Assembly (NCBI GenBank): GCA_050287965.1
Contig: JBNKCX010000005.1
Coordinates: forward strand, 1 to 64,000
Source: CBFDBF01 sp050287965
Lineage (GTDB): Bacteria > Pseudomonadota > Gammaproteobacteria > Chromatiales > Chromatiaceae
Direction: 5' to 3'
Length of the DNA: 64,000 nucleotides
This document shows, piece by piece, positions 25,031 to 32,741 of the stretch. The stretch's first letter is position 1. Each line of letters starts with the position of its first letter. The translations under genes were made by a program, and so were the position numbers. Below the pieces are notes generated by a model, which searched no databases, was not told where the DNA came from, and saw only the letters and a list, made by a program, of their open reading frames with translations.

Positions 25031-27448
25031 GTGAAAAGTACCAAAGATAATACCTGCACCCTCAGGCTCCCGGTGGAGGGGATGACCTGTGCCGCCTGTT
25101 CCGCTCGCCTGGAGCGGGTACTGGGCAAGGTGGAGGGTGTGGCGAGCGCCTCGGTCTCCCTCGCCACCGGTATTGCCAGCGTGGAAATCCATCCCGACCA
25201 GGTCGGGGTGACCGATGTGGAAGCGGCCATCGTCCGTACCGGTTACGCCGTGCCCCTGGAGACCCTGGAACTGCAGATAAGCGGTATGACCTGTGCGGCT
25301 TGTTCCAGTCGACTGGAACGGGTGTTGGCGCGGCTTCCGGGGGTAAATCGAGCGGTGGTGAACCTGATGACGGAGCGCGCCACGGTGACCGTGCCCGCGG
25401 GTACCATCACCCTGGAACAACTGATGGGGGAGGTCCGTAATGCGGGGTTCGAGGGGACGCCGGTGACGACGGCCGCGGAACAGCGGGCCATGGAGGAGGC
25501 GCGGATCCGCCGGCGCAACCGGCGCGATCTGATGGAACTCATGGTTGCCGTCCTGCTGACGCTGCCCCTGGCGGTTCCCATGCTGCTTATGCCGCTGGGG
25601 ATCCTGGATTCCGGATTGTCGCCGTGGATCCAGTTGTTGCTGGCTACCCCGGTGCAGTTCTGGAGCGGACGCCGTTTCTACGCGGGGGCCTTTAAGTCAT
25701 TGCGGGGCGGTGCGGGGAATATGGATGTACTGGTGGCCATGGGTACCAGCGCCGCCTGGGGGCTGAGTACCTGGGTGGTATTCCGCGGAGCGGGGCAGCT
25801 CTATTTTGAAGCCTCTGCCATGGTGATTACCCTGGTGCTGTTCGGCAAATTCATGGAGGAGCGGGCCAAGCGCAGCGCCACCTCTGCCATTCGCGCCCTG
25901 ATGGACCTTCGGCCCGAGACGGCCAGGGTGGAGCGAGACGGCTTGATCGTCGAGGTACCGGTGGAGAGCGTACGGCACCATGAGGTGGTGGCGATCCGGC
26001 CCGGCGAGCGGATCCCGGTGGACGGTGTGGTCCTGGAAGGGGTCAGTCAGGCGGATGAATCCCTTATCACCGGCGAAAGCCTGCCGCTGGGGAAGCAGCC
26101 CGGCGATCCGGTAACCGGCGGATCCATCAACGGTGAAGGTTTCCTGCGGGTCCGGGCCACCGCGGTGGGCGGGGAATCCCTGCTGTCGCGGATTATCCGT
26201 CTGGTTGAGGATGCCCAGGCCGCGAAGGCGCCGGTGGAGCGGCTGGTGGACCGGATCTCCGCCGTGTTTGTGCCGGTGGTGGTAGTCGTTGCCTTTATCA
26301 CCTTTCTCGGGTGGTGGTATCTCGGGGGGGGCGGCGAGACCGCGTTCGTGGCGGCGGTATCGGTATTGGTGATCGCCTGCCCCTGTGCTCTGGGGTTGGC
26401 TACGCCCACCGCCATTATGGTTGGGACCGGGGTCGCGGCACGGCGGGGTATCCTGATCAAGGACATCGAGACCCTGGAGCAGGCCTACCGAAGTGATACG
26501 GTTATATTCGACAAGACCGGCACCCTTACCCGGGGTACACCGGCCGTGGACGGCTTATTCCCCGTGGACGGCGATGAGCGGGAACTGCTGCGGTTGACGG
26601 CGTCCGCGCAACAGGGGAGCGAGCATCCCCTGGCAAAGGCGGTGCTGGCGCGGGCCGGGGCCGAGGGCCTGGAGCAGGCAGCCGTTGCGGGGTTTGTCAG
26701 TCTTCCGGGACGGGGGCTGACCGCCTGCGTGGAACAGCGGGAACTGGTCATCGGCAACCGGCGCCTTATGCAGGATCAGGGCGTGGACCTGAGCCCGCTA
26801 CTCGCCCGGGCCCGATCCCTGGAGGAAGAGGGGCGTACCCTGTTATGGGTGGCCGAAAAAGGGGAGCGGGAACGGCTGCTCGGATTGATCTCCGTCAGCG
26901 ATCCCATGCGGGCGGGCATGCCCCGATTGGTCAAGGAACTTCAGCGGCGGGGTCTACAGGTGGTGATGCTTACTGGAGACAATCGCCACGCCGCCGCATC
27001 CCTTGCCGCCGCCGCCGGTATTGAACGGGTGGTTGCCGAGGTGTTGCCGGAGGATAAGGCGGCGGAGGTTGAGTCCCTTCGAAAAGAGGGAAGGCGGGTG
27101 GCCATGGTGGGGGACGGGGTCAATGACGCCCCGGCCCTGGCGAGCGCCGACGTGGGGATCGCCATGGGCAGCGGCACCGATGTGGCCATGCATACCGCGG
27201 GGATTACCCTGATGCGTCCCGATCCGTCCTTGGTGCTGGATACCCTCGCCCTGTCCGCTGCCACTTATAACAAGATCCGGCAGAATCTGTTCTGGGCGCT
27301 GATCTACAATGTGGTCGCCATACCCCTTGCGGCGTCCGGACTGCTCAGCCCGGTTATCGCCGGGGCGGCCATGGCCATGTCTTCAGTCAGCGTGGTCAGT
27401 AATTCCCTGTTATTGCGCCGGTTCCGCGTCCGTACCGCGGAAGTCTGA
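25031..27448 (+). CDS. copA: Copper-exporting P1B-type ATPase CopA
   Basis: 805 aa from the GTG at 25031 (AGGAAAG upstream); a TTG 17 codons earlier is less likely. Two N-terminal heavy-metal-binding domains each contain GMTCAACS (Cys20/Cys23 and Cys88/Cys91). Eight hydrophobic segments follow, with the ion-path motif CPC in VIACPCALGLATPTA. The P-domain has DKTGTLT and GDGVNDAPAL, the N-domain has GSEHPLAKAVL, and the last membrane helices carry YNVVAIP and MAMSSVSVVSNS, typical of Cu+ pumps. It expels Cu+ from the cytosol. It is followed 34 bp later by copZ. Confidence 0.96.
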   Translation: MKSTKDNTCTLRLPVEGMTCAACSARLERVLGKVEGVASASVSLATGIASVEIHPDQVGVTDVEAAIVRTGYAVPLETLELQISGMTCAACSSRLERVLARLPGVNRAVVNLMTERATVTVPAGTITLEQLMGEVRNAGFEGTPVTTAAEQRAMEEARIRRRNRRDLMELMVAVLLTLPLAVPMLLMPLGILDSGLSPWIQLLLATPVQFWSGRRFYAGAFKSLRGGAGNMDVLVAMGTSAAWGLSTWVVFRGAGQLYFEASAMVITLVLFGKFMEERAKRSATSAIRALMDLRPETARVERDGLIVEVPVESVRHHEVVAIRPGERIPVDGVVLEGVSQADESLITGESLPLGKQPGDPVTGGSINGEGFLRVRATAVGGESLLSRIIRLVEDAQAAKAPVERLVDRISAVFVPVVVVVAFITFLGWWYLGGGGETAFVAAVSVLVIACPCALGLATPTAIMVGTGVAARRGILIKDIETLEQAYRSDTVIFDKTGTLTRGTPAVDGLFPVDGDERELLRLTASAQQGSEHPLAKAVLARAGAEGLEQAAVAGFVSLPGRGLTACVEQRELVIGNRRLMQDQGVDLSPLLARARSLEEEGRTLLWVAEKGERERLLGLISVSDPMRAGMPRLVKELQRRGLQVVMLTGDNRHAAASLAAAAGIERVVAEVLPEDKAAEVESLRKEGRRVAMVGDGVNDAPALASADVGIAMGSGTDVAMHTAGITLMRPDPSLVLDTLALSAATYNKIRQNLFWALIYNVVAIPLAASGLLSPVIAGAAMAMSSVSVVSNSLLLRRFRVRTAEV

Positions 27449-27482
27449 CCGGGTGCGGGGGTGATTTCTTAGGAGATGCATT

Positions 27483-27686
27483 ATGAGCAAGACCTATAAG
27501 GTGGAAGGTATGAGCTGCGGCGGTTGCGTCAGTTCGGTGGAACGGGCCATCCGCTCCGCGGCCCCCGCCGTGTCCGTGCAGGTGGATCTGGAGAACGGTC
27601 TGGTGACCGTGGAAGGGGCGACGGAGGACTCGGTGGTGCGGCAGGCCGTGGAGGCGGCCGGCTTTACCTTTGTCGGTCCGGTCTGA
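27483..27686 (+). CDS. copZ: Copper chaperone CopZ (heavy-metal-associated domain)
   Basis: 67 aa, a single HMA domain with the metal-binding pair Cys12/Cys15 (GMSCGGCVSSVERAI) and the usual AAGFTFVG end. It is expected to carry Cu+ to CopA. It has its own ribosome site (TAGGAGA) 34 bp after copA. The second Cys is preceded by Gly-Gly rather than the Ala-Ala of the two CopA domains. Confidence 0.92.
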   Translation: MSKTYKVEGMSCGGCVSSVERAIRSAAPAVSVQVDLENGLVTVEGATEDSVVRQAVEAAGFTFVGPV

Positions 27687-27739
27687 AGCGGCGTTGTTTT
27701 TCGATCCTGTCGCGATGGGAGACCGGATTCGCCCGCACG

Positions 27740-28489
27740 CTACCGTGTAATGCTTTGGTACCAGCGTTCGGCGATGGCGTCGTAGCCGGCGCCGTTGGGG
27801 TGGTTGCCGTCCTCGGCCAGGGTACCCTGGTCCTCAAACAGGGTGGTGTGGAGAAAATCCACGGTGGTCGCACCCTGCTGTTCCGCCAGTTGGAGAATGA
27901 TCTCGTTGTATTTGGCGGTTTGTGCCGCCATCCGGGGGACATCGTCCGCGGTGATCCGGTCGAAGCTGCCGGTGCGCAGCGCCGGATCGGCCATCACCGG
28001 GCGTCTTGACTGATCATCCAGCAGGGCGATGTAGACCTGTGCGCCGCTGCCCTTCAGGGCGGCGAGTATCCGCTGCAGATTGTTGCGGAAGTTCCGCTCT
28101 CCATCCCCCTCGCAGGCATCCAGATGGTTGTTATAGTCCTGGTCGCAAACCCAGTTATAGAGTCCGAACAGATCGTTGCTGCCGATCCAGACCAGGGCCA
28201 CGGGGGTATGGCCGGAGGGGGCGGAACGCAGCGCCGTCACTGCCGGTTCCAGTTGGGTATTTATCAGGTCGTCCGAGGTCCAGCCGGATTGCCCCAGGTT
28301 CCGCACCGTTGAGCCCGGGTGAGTCGTCGCGAGGCGTTGCTGTAACCGGGCCGGATAACCGCCGCCGGTGCCGTCATCCCCATCCCCTTCGGTAAGGCTG
28401 TCTCCCAGGGTTACCACGGTCAGCGGTTCGGCCGCCATGCCCTGTGTTCCCAGCAATATCAGCAGCAGCAATAGAGCATATCTTGGCAT
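27740..28489 (-). CDS. Secreted SGNH/GDSL hydrolase, TesA-like
   Basis: 249 aa with a signal peptide (ALLLLLILLGTQGMAAEP). The four SGNH blocks are visible: TLGDSLTEGDG (Ser nucleophile), a Gly in RNLGQSGWTSDD, GSNDLFGLY (Asn), and DGNHPNGAGYDAIA (Asp/His). The family holds esterases, lysophospholipases and thioesterases of the periplasm. It is larger than E. coli TesA (about 208 aa) because of an insert around residues 108-130 (NWVCDQDYNNHLDACEGDGE) with two Cys that may form a disulfide. The gene lies 33 bp after the Lon-like protease gene on the same strand. It is convergent with copZ. The exact substrate is unknown. Confidence 0.85.
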   Translation of the reverse strand: MPRYALLLLLILLGTQGMAAEPLTVVTLGDSLTEGDGDDGTGGGYPARLQQRLATTHPGSTVRNLGQSGWTSDDLINTQLEPAVTALRSAPSGHTPVALVWIGSNDLFGLYNWVCDQDYNNHLDACEGDGERNFRNNLQRILAALKGSGAQVYIALLDDQSRRPVMADPALRTGSFDRITADDVPRMAAQTAKYNEIILQLAEQQGATTVDFLHTTLFEDQGTLAEDGNHPNGAGYDAIAERWYQSITR

Positions 28490-28522
28490 GATGGTTCTCC
28501 TCGGTTATCCGGAGGGGGAGGG

Positions 28523-30919
28523 TTATTCCTCCCTCGGTAGCTGGGCGTAGTGCTGCCGCAGCGCAATCCATTCAGCAAGCCGCAGTTGGATCCGGTTGTT
28601 CACGCTGCCCTCGGGATAGATACCGTCGACATCAGGAACACCGGCGGGAAGCCCGGTGAGCAGCTCCATAGCCTGATCGACATGGCTAACCGCATAAACG
28701 GCAAACTTTCCGGCCCGGGCTGCATCCACCACCTCCTGCTTCAGCATCAGATCCTTGGCGTTGCTTTCGGGGATGATTACGCCCTGTTCTCCGGTCAGCC
28801 CGCGACTGTTGCAGATATCGAAGAATCCCTCGATCTTCTGGGAGACGCCGCCTATGGCCTGGATCTCACCGTGCTGGTTTATGGAGCCGGTGACGGCAAG
28901 GGACTGGCTTAACGGTATATCCCCGATGGATGAGAGCAGGGCGCACAGTTCCGCAGCGGAGGCGCTGTCTCCATCCACTAAACCGTAACTCTGTTCGAAT
29001 ACCAGACTGGCGGAAAGGGAGAGGGGCTGATGTTTGGCATAACGTGCACCGAGATAGGCGGACAGTATCATCACCCCTTTGCTATGGATCGGTCCGCCGT
29101 GTTCGATTTCCCGTTCGATATCGATCACTTCACCGCTGCCGAGACGGGCGGTGGCACTGATACGGGTTGGCATGCCGAAAGCGTAATCACCGAGTTGGAT
29201 AACCGAAAGACCGTTAATCTGGGAGAGCTGTGCCCCGCTGGTATCGATCTTAACAGTGCCCTCCATAACCCGCTCCTGCAGTTCCTCACGGAGTTGATCC
29301 ACGCGTCGTGTCTGGGCGTTAATGGCGTCCTGTACATGCTGCCTCTGAACCAGCCTGCTGTCGGCCTGGGCCGCCCAGTAGTCGGCCTCCTGCAACAGAT
29401 CCAGGAGATTGCCCATGTGCAGGGAGATCTTTTCGCCGTTCCAGGCGCGGCGTGCGCTCTCTTCGATAATACGGGCCACGCCGTCGCGGGTGATCTTCCG
29501 CAGCCCCTCTCGATGTTGCAGAGTGGCGATCAGCTGGGCATACAGGTGTTCGTTCTCCCCTTCTCGCCGCATATCCTCGGAAAAGTCGGCGGTAACTTTG
29601 AACAGCAGTCCGAACTCCGGCTCGTACTCTTTCAGGAGATAGTAGAGCAGGCGGCTGCCGATAAGGATTACCTTCAGGTCGATCGGGATCGGCTGCGGTT
29701 CAAGGGAGATGGTGCTGACCAGACTCAGTTGCCGTTCCAGAGATTCGATCCGCACCTCCTGGGAGCGTAACGCCCTTTTCAGGGCCGTCCAGGCGAAGGG
29801 GTTGGTCAGGACCTTCTCTGCATCCAGTATCAGGTATCCGCCGTTGGCACGGTGAATGGCCCCCTGTTTGATGAGAGTGAAATCGGTAAGCAGGGTCCCC
29901 ATGCGTGCCAGATGTTCAATCCTGCCGATCAGATTCTGGTAAGTGGGATTATCCTCAAAAACAATGGGTGCGCCCTGGGTATCGGCGTTGTCCACCAGGA
30001 TATTGATCTGGTAGCGGTTGAATTCCGGCTCTCGACCGGAGTGCGGTTTGCCATAGCTCTCTTCCTGACGGAACAGGGCCATGTTTTCCACTATGTCTTT
30101 TCTGGTGTCGGCGAGATACTCCAGGACCCGGGGGAGCTCGCGATATTCCTTTTCCATTTCGCTGGTGAACTGGGTGACCGTCTGCTCCGCGAACTCGGTG
30201 TCCAGTTCTTTGAAGCGGCGCTGCATTTCGCGTTGCCATTGAGGCAGTCTCCCCATCGCCTTTTTCAGCTCATCCTTGATCTGTTCCAAAACCTCGCCCA
30301 GGCTTTCCTGTTCCTCCTCCGACAGTTCCAGAAATTCCTCGGGGGAAAGGATTTTGCCCTTTTTCTGTGGCGCCAGGGTATAACCGGCGGGACCGTGCAA
30401 CAGGGCGATACCCTTCTCCTGCGCCTTCTCTCCCAGGTGAATGGCGGTTTCCTCTTCCCGGGACTTAAATTCATCGTTGATCTCTTTGGCCCGACGTCGG
30501 TATTCGTCACTCTGAAAAGCGGCCGGGATGGCGCTTAACAGGTCTTCAACCAGTTGCTCCATCTGTTTTCGCAAATGCCTGCCGGTGCCCGCGGGCAGGG
30601 AGATGGCGAAGGGGTTGTGCGGATGGTCGTAATTGGAGATATAACACCAATCATCAGGACGGGGTGCGTCTTTTGACCGCTGTTCCAGGGCCTCATAGAC
30701 CATGGTGTGGCGGCCGAGACCGGTGGATCCCATTACATAGAGGTTGTATCCCTCGTGCGGAATGCCCACGCCGAACCGGATCGAGTCGAGTGCCCGTTCC
30801 TGGCCGATGGTATGGGCCAGATGCGCAAGTTCGGCGGTTGTTTCAAACCCCAGTTTGCCGGGATCACAGGCGTGATAAAGCTCCGCAGGATCAAGGGGTT
30901 CTATCACCCGGGTCTTCAT
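28523..30919 (-). CDS. Lon-like ATP-dependent protease with an AAA_32-type domain
   Basis: 798 aa. The N-terminal half carries an AAA+ module: the nucleotide loop GSTGLGRHT near residue 64 has Arg where Walker A normally has Lys, which I recall as common in this branch. A long helical insert rich in Glu/Lys/Gln (about 130-300) follows. The C-terminal part is the Lon S16 protease domain, with nucleophile Ser in VDGDSASAAELCALLSSI and Lys in GGVSQKIEGFFDICNSRG. There is no classical N-terminal LON substrate domain. It probably degrades specific cytoplasmic proteins. Its ATG overlaps the stop of the host-attachment-family gene (TGATG), implying coupled translation. Confidence 0.9.
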   Translation of the reverse strand: MKTRVIEPLDPAELYHACDPGKLGFETTAELAHLAHTIGQERALDSIRFGVGIPHEGYNLYVMGSTGLGRHTMVYEALEQRSKDAPRPDDWCYISNYDHPHNPFAISLPAGTGRHLRKQMEQLVEDLLSAIPAAFQSDEYRRRAKEINDEFKSREEETAIHLGEKAQEKGIALLHGPAGYTLAPQKKGKILSPEEFLELSEEEQESLGEVLEQIKDELKKAMGRLPQWQREMQRRFKELDTEFAEQTVTQFTSEMEKEYRELPRVLEYLADTRKDIVENMALFRQEESYGKPHSGREPEFNRYQINILVDNADTQGAPIVFEDNPTYQNLIGRIEHLARMGTLLTDFTLIKQGAIHRANGGYLILDAEKVLTNPFAWTALKRALRSQEVRIESLERQLSLVSTISLEPQPIPIDLKVILIGSRLLYYLLKEYEPEFGLLFKVTADFSEDMRREGENEHLYAQLIATLQHREGLRKITRDGVARIIEESARRAWNGEKISLHMGNLLDLLQEADYWAAQADSRLVQRQHVQDAINAQTRRVDQLREELQERVMEGTVKIDTSGAQLSQINGLSVIQLGDYAFGMPTRISATARLGSGEVIDIEREIEHGGPIHSKGVMILSAYLGARYAKHQPLSLSASLVFEQSYGLVDGDSASAAELCALLSSIGDIPLSQSLAVTGSINQHGEIQAIGGVSQKIEGFFDICNSRGLTGEQGVIIPESNAKDLMLKQEVVDAARAGKFAVYAVSHVDQAMELLTGLPAGVPDVDGIYPEGSVNNRIQLRLAEWIALRQHYAQLPREE

Positions 30920-31353
30920 CAGAGATACTGCGGTAAGGATTTCCGGATATCCTCCGGGCTCTTGGTGGAGAGATTCTTTGAAATCTCCGCGGTGACTACT
31001 TTTCTAAGGGCGTCGTTCTGTTGCTTTCTAAGCAGGCCGAGAAAACTTGGTGCCGCGACGATATAGAGTTTCTCGAATTCTCCTCTGGCTCTCGCCGTTT
31101 CTACGGCGTCGCATACCTGAGCAGCGAAACGCTGTACCTCTTCCTCCTTGGCATCCGATTCATGCCCCATATCGTGGCTACCGGCACCGCTGTTGCGGTC
31201 GCGACCAGGTCTGTCAGACACCAGGTCTCCCTGGTGAAGCCGGCTTTCCGGGTGGGTTAAGGTCTGGATCTCGATCAGGGAACTGATGGGCTTTTCGGCC
31301 GCAAAAATACGCGCCCGACTGGAATCTGCAACGACTACCCAGGCTGTGCTCAT
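30919..31353 (-). CDS. Host attachment family protein (PF10116-type)
   Basis: 144 aa. Signatures are WVVVADSSRARIFAAE at the start, a variable loop (residues about 45-68, rich in Asp, Arg and Gly), FAAQVCDAVETARARGEFEKLYIVAAPSFLGLLR and a C-terminal SKNLSTKSPEDIRKSLP. The family is named for a protein needed for Agrobacterium attachment, but its fold is thought to resemble an eRF1/Pelota-type domain and its molecular role is unclear. A strong ribosome site (AAGGAGATAT) precedes the start. It is coupled to the downstream Lon-like protease gene by a one-base stop/start overlap, so the two products may act together. Confidence 0.85.
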   Translation of the reverse strand: MSTAWVVVADSSRARIFAAEKPISSLIEIQTLTHPESRLHQGDLVSDRPGRDRNSGAGSHDMGHESDAKEEEVQRFAAQVCDAVETARARGEFEKLYIVAAPSFLGLLRKQQNDALRKVVTAEISKNLSTKSPEDIRKSLPQYL

Positions 31354-31367
31354 ACTTATATCTCCTT

Positions 31368-31396
31368 GTTATGATCACATTTTAAATATAGGTCAA
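31368..31396 (-). promoter_or_regulatory. Candidate promoter of the host-attachment / Lon-like protease operon
   Basis: On the minus strand, TTGACC (31391-31396), a 17-bp AT-rich spacer and CATAAC (31368-31373) lie just upstream of the AAGGAG ribosome site. That leaves a very short leader, about 10-15 nt. Confidence 0.4.
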
Positions 31397-31465
31397 AAGG
31401 GACTCTGGTAATATCCGAAGATTAAATGGATACAATTTCCCTCCGCGGATCAAGCAGTTACCTTC

Positions 31466-31894
31466 CTATCTCAGGAGGCCTCGCAGGCACTCCAGATAAC
31501 TCTCCTCGTCAGGGGTGGAATTGGACCGCTGCGCCTCCCACAGTGTGCGGCCAAGGCACTCCATCATGCGGTGTTCCGTTTCATGAGGATCCCCGGATTT
31601 ATGCAGCAGATCCCGGTAGAGGGCGGAGATCCCGGGGGGGCGGTCGGTGGAGACCTGTTCCTGAAGACCGATGTGCATGCCCATGTGGAGAAAGGGGTTC
31701 GATATGCCCTCTTCGGGGAGGAACTCCCGTTCCAGAATCAGTTCAGGCTGCTCCAGGAGGCGGTGGTATTCAGGGTGTTGTTGGATGATCCCGGCGATGA
31801 CCTGTTGCAACGGTTCCAAAGACTCCCCGGTCTGGTGTTTGCGCCAGGTCTCGATGAAGAAGCGGCGCATCGTTGTTCTGTCTTGACCAAACAT
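31466..31894 (-). CDS. DUF1841 family protein
   Basis: 142 aa from the ATG at 31894 (GGGAGC upstream); 18 further in-frame codons would overlap nth. The start MFGQDRTTMRRFFIETWRKH and segments LEPLQQVIAGIIQQHPEYH and ISNPFLHMGMHIGLQEQVSTDRPPG define DUF1841, a family of unknown function restricted mainly to beta/gammaproteobacteria. Conserved His and Glu residues (HMGMHIGLQEQ; ETEHRMMECLGRTLWEAQ) could bind metal. The gene is 13 bp downstream of nth, a conserved pairing. Confidence 0.87.
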   Translation of the reverse strand: MFGQDRTTMRRFFIETWRKHQTGESLEPLQQVIAGIIQQHPEYHRLLEQPELILEREFLPEEGISNPFLHMGMHIGLQEQVSTDRPPGISALYRDLLHKSGDPHETEHRMMECLGRTLWEAQRSNSTPDEESYLECLRGLLR

Positions 31895-31907
31895 GATCTG
31901 CTCCCGG

Positions 31908-32543
31908 TCAGTCTGAGGTCTTTTCCTTGAATTCGCACAGATCCTCAATGATACATGAACCGCACCTCGGTTTTCGCGCTACGCAGGTATAACGGCCATG
32001 CAGGATAAGCCAGTGGTGGGCATCTTTTTGAAATTCTTCGGGTACCAGCCGCAGCAGCTTGTTTTCCACCTCCAGGGGTGTATTTCCCGGCGCCAGCCGG
32101 GTGCGATTGGCCACTCTGAAGATATGGGTATCCACCGCCATGGTAGGATGGCCGAACGCGGTGTTGAGTACGACGTTCGCGGTTTTTCTCCCTACCCCGG
32201 GGAGCGCTTCCAGTTCCTCGCGTTCAGTGGGTACCTGACCACGGTGTCGCCGCAGTAACAAGTCGCAGGTGGCGATGATATTTTTGGCTTTGGTGTTGAA
32301 GAGGCCGATAGATTTTATGTATTGCTTCAAGCCTTCTTCCCCCAGTTCCTGAATCCCTTGGGGGGTGTCGGCAACCTTGAACAGTTCCGCAGTCGCCTTA
32401 TTAACGCTGCGATCGGTGGCCTGTGCCGATAGAATCACCGCGATCAGCAGTTCGAACGGGGTGTTGTAATTTAGTTCGGTGGTCGGTGAGGGATCGGCCC
32501 GGCGCAGGCGTTGGAAGATCTCACGGCGTTTTGTTTCGTTCAT
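31908..32543 (-). CDS. nth: Endonuclease III (DNA glycosylase/AP lyase)
   Basis: 211 aa base-excision repair enzyme for oxidised pyrimidines. The helix-hairpin-helix motif LPGVGRKTANVVL carries the catalytic Lys120, and Asp138 lies in MAVDTHIFRVANR. The [4Fe-4S] cluster ligands are Cys187, Cys194, Cys197 and Cys203 (C-X6-C-X2-C-X5-C). Length and numbering match E. coli Nth. In many gammaproteobacteria nth directly follows rnfE; here an opposite-strand sensor kinase gene lies between them. DUF1841 follows 13 bp downstream. Confidence 0.98.
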   Translation of the reverse strand: MNETKRREIFQRLRRADPSPTTELNYNTPFELLIAVILSAQATDRSVNKATAELFKVADTPQGIQELGEEGLKQYIKSIGLFNTKAKNIIATCDLLLRRHRGQVPTEREELEALPGVGRKTANVVLNTAFGHPTMAVDTHIFRVANRTRLAPGNTPLEVENKLLRLVPEEFQKDAHHWLILHGRYTCVARKPRCGSCIIEDLCEFKEKTSD

Positions 32544-32741
32544 ATATGGAAAAATACGGTGTATAAGGCTAAATTCAATGGGTAGGCGGTGTGCGGTGTT
32601 TCAGGCGTTATAATTTTGACGTTTAAAACGCTGTGAGCAAACCCCGGGATGCTAAATTGATCGGAAAAAGGGTATCCTCGGGATTTCTCTTTATCGGATG
32701 GAATGACAATCACAGGGAAGCCCTAATCCGGAGTATATCAG

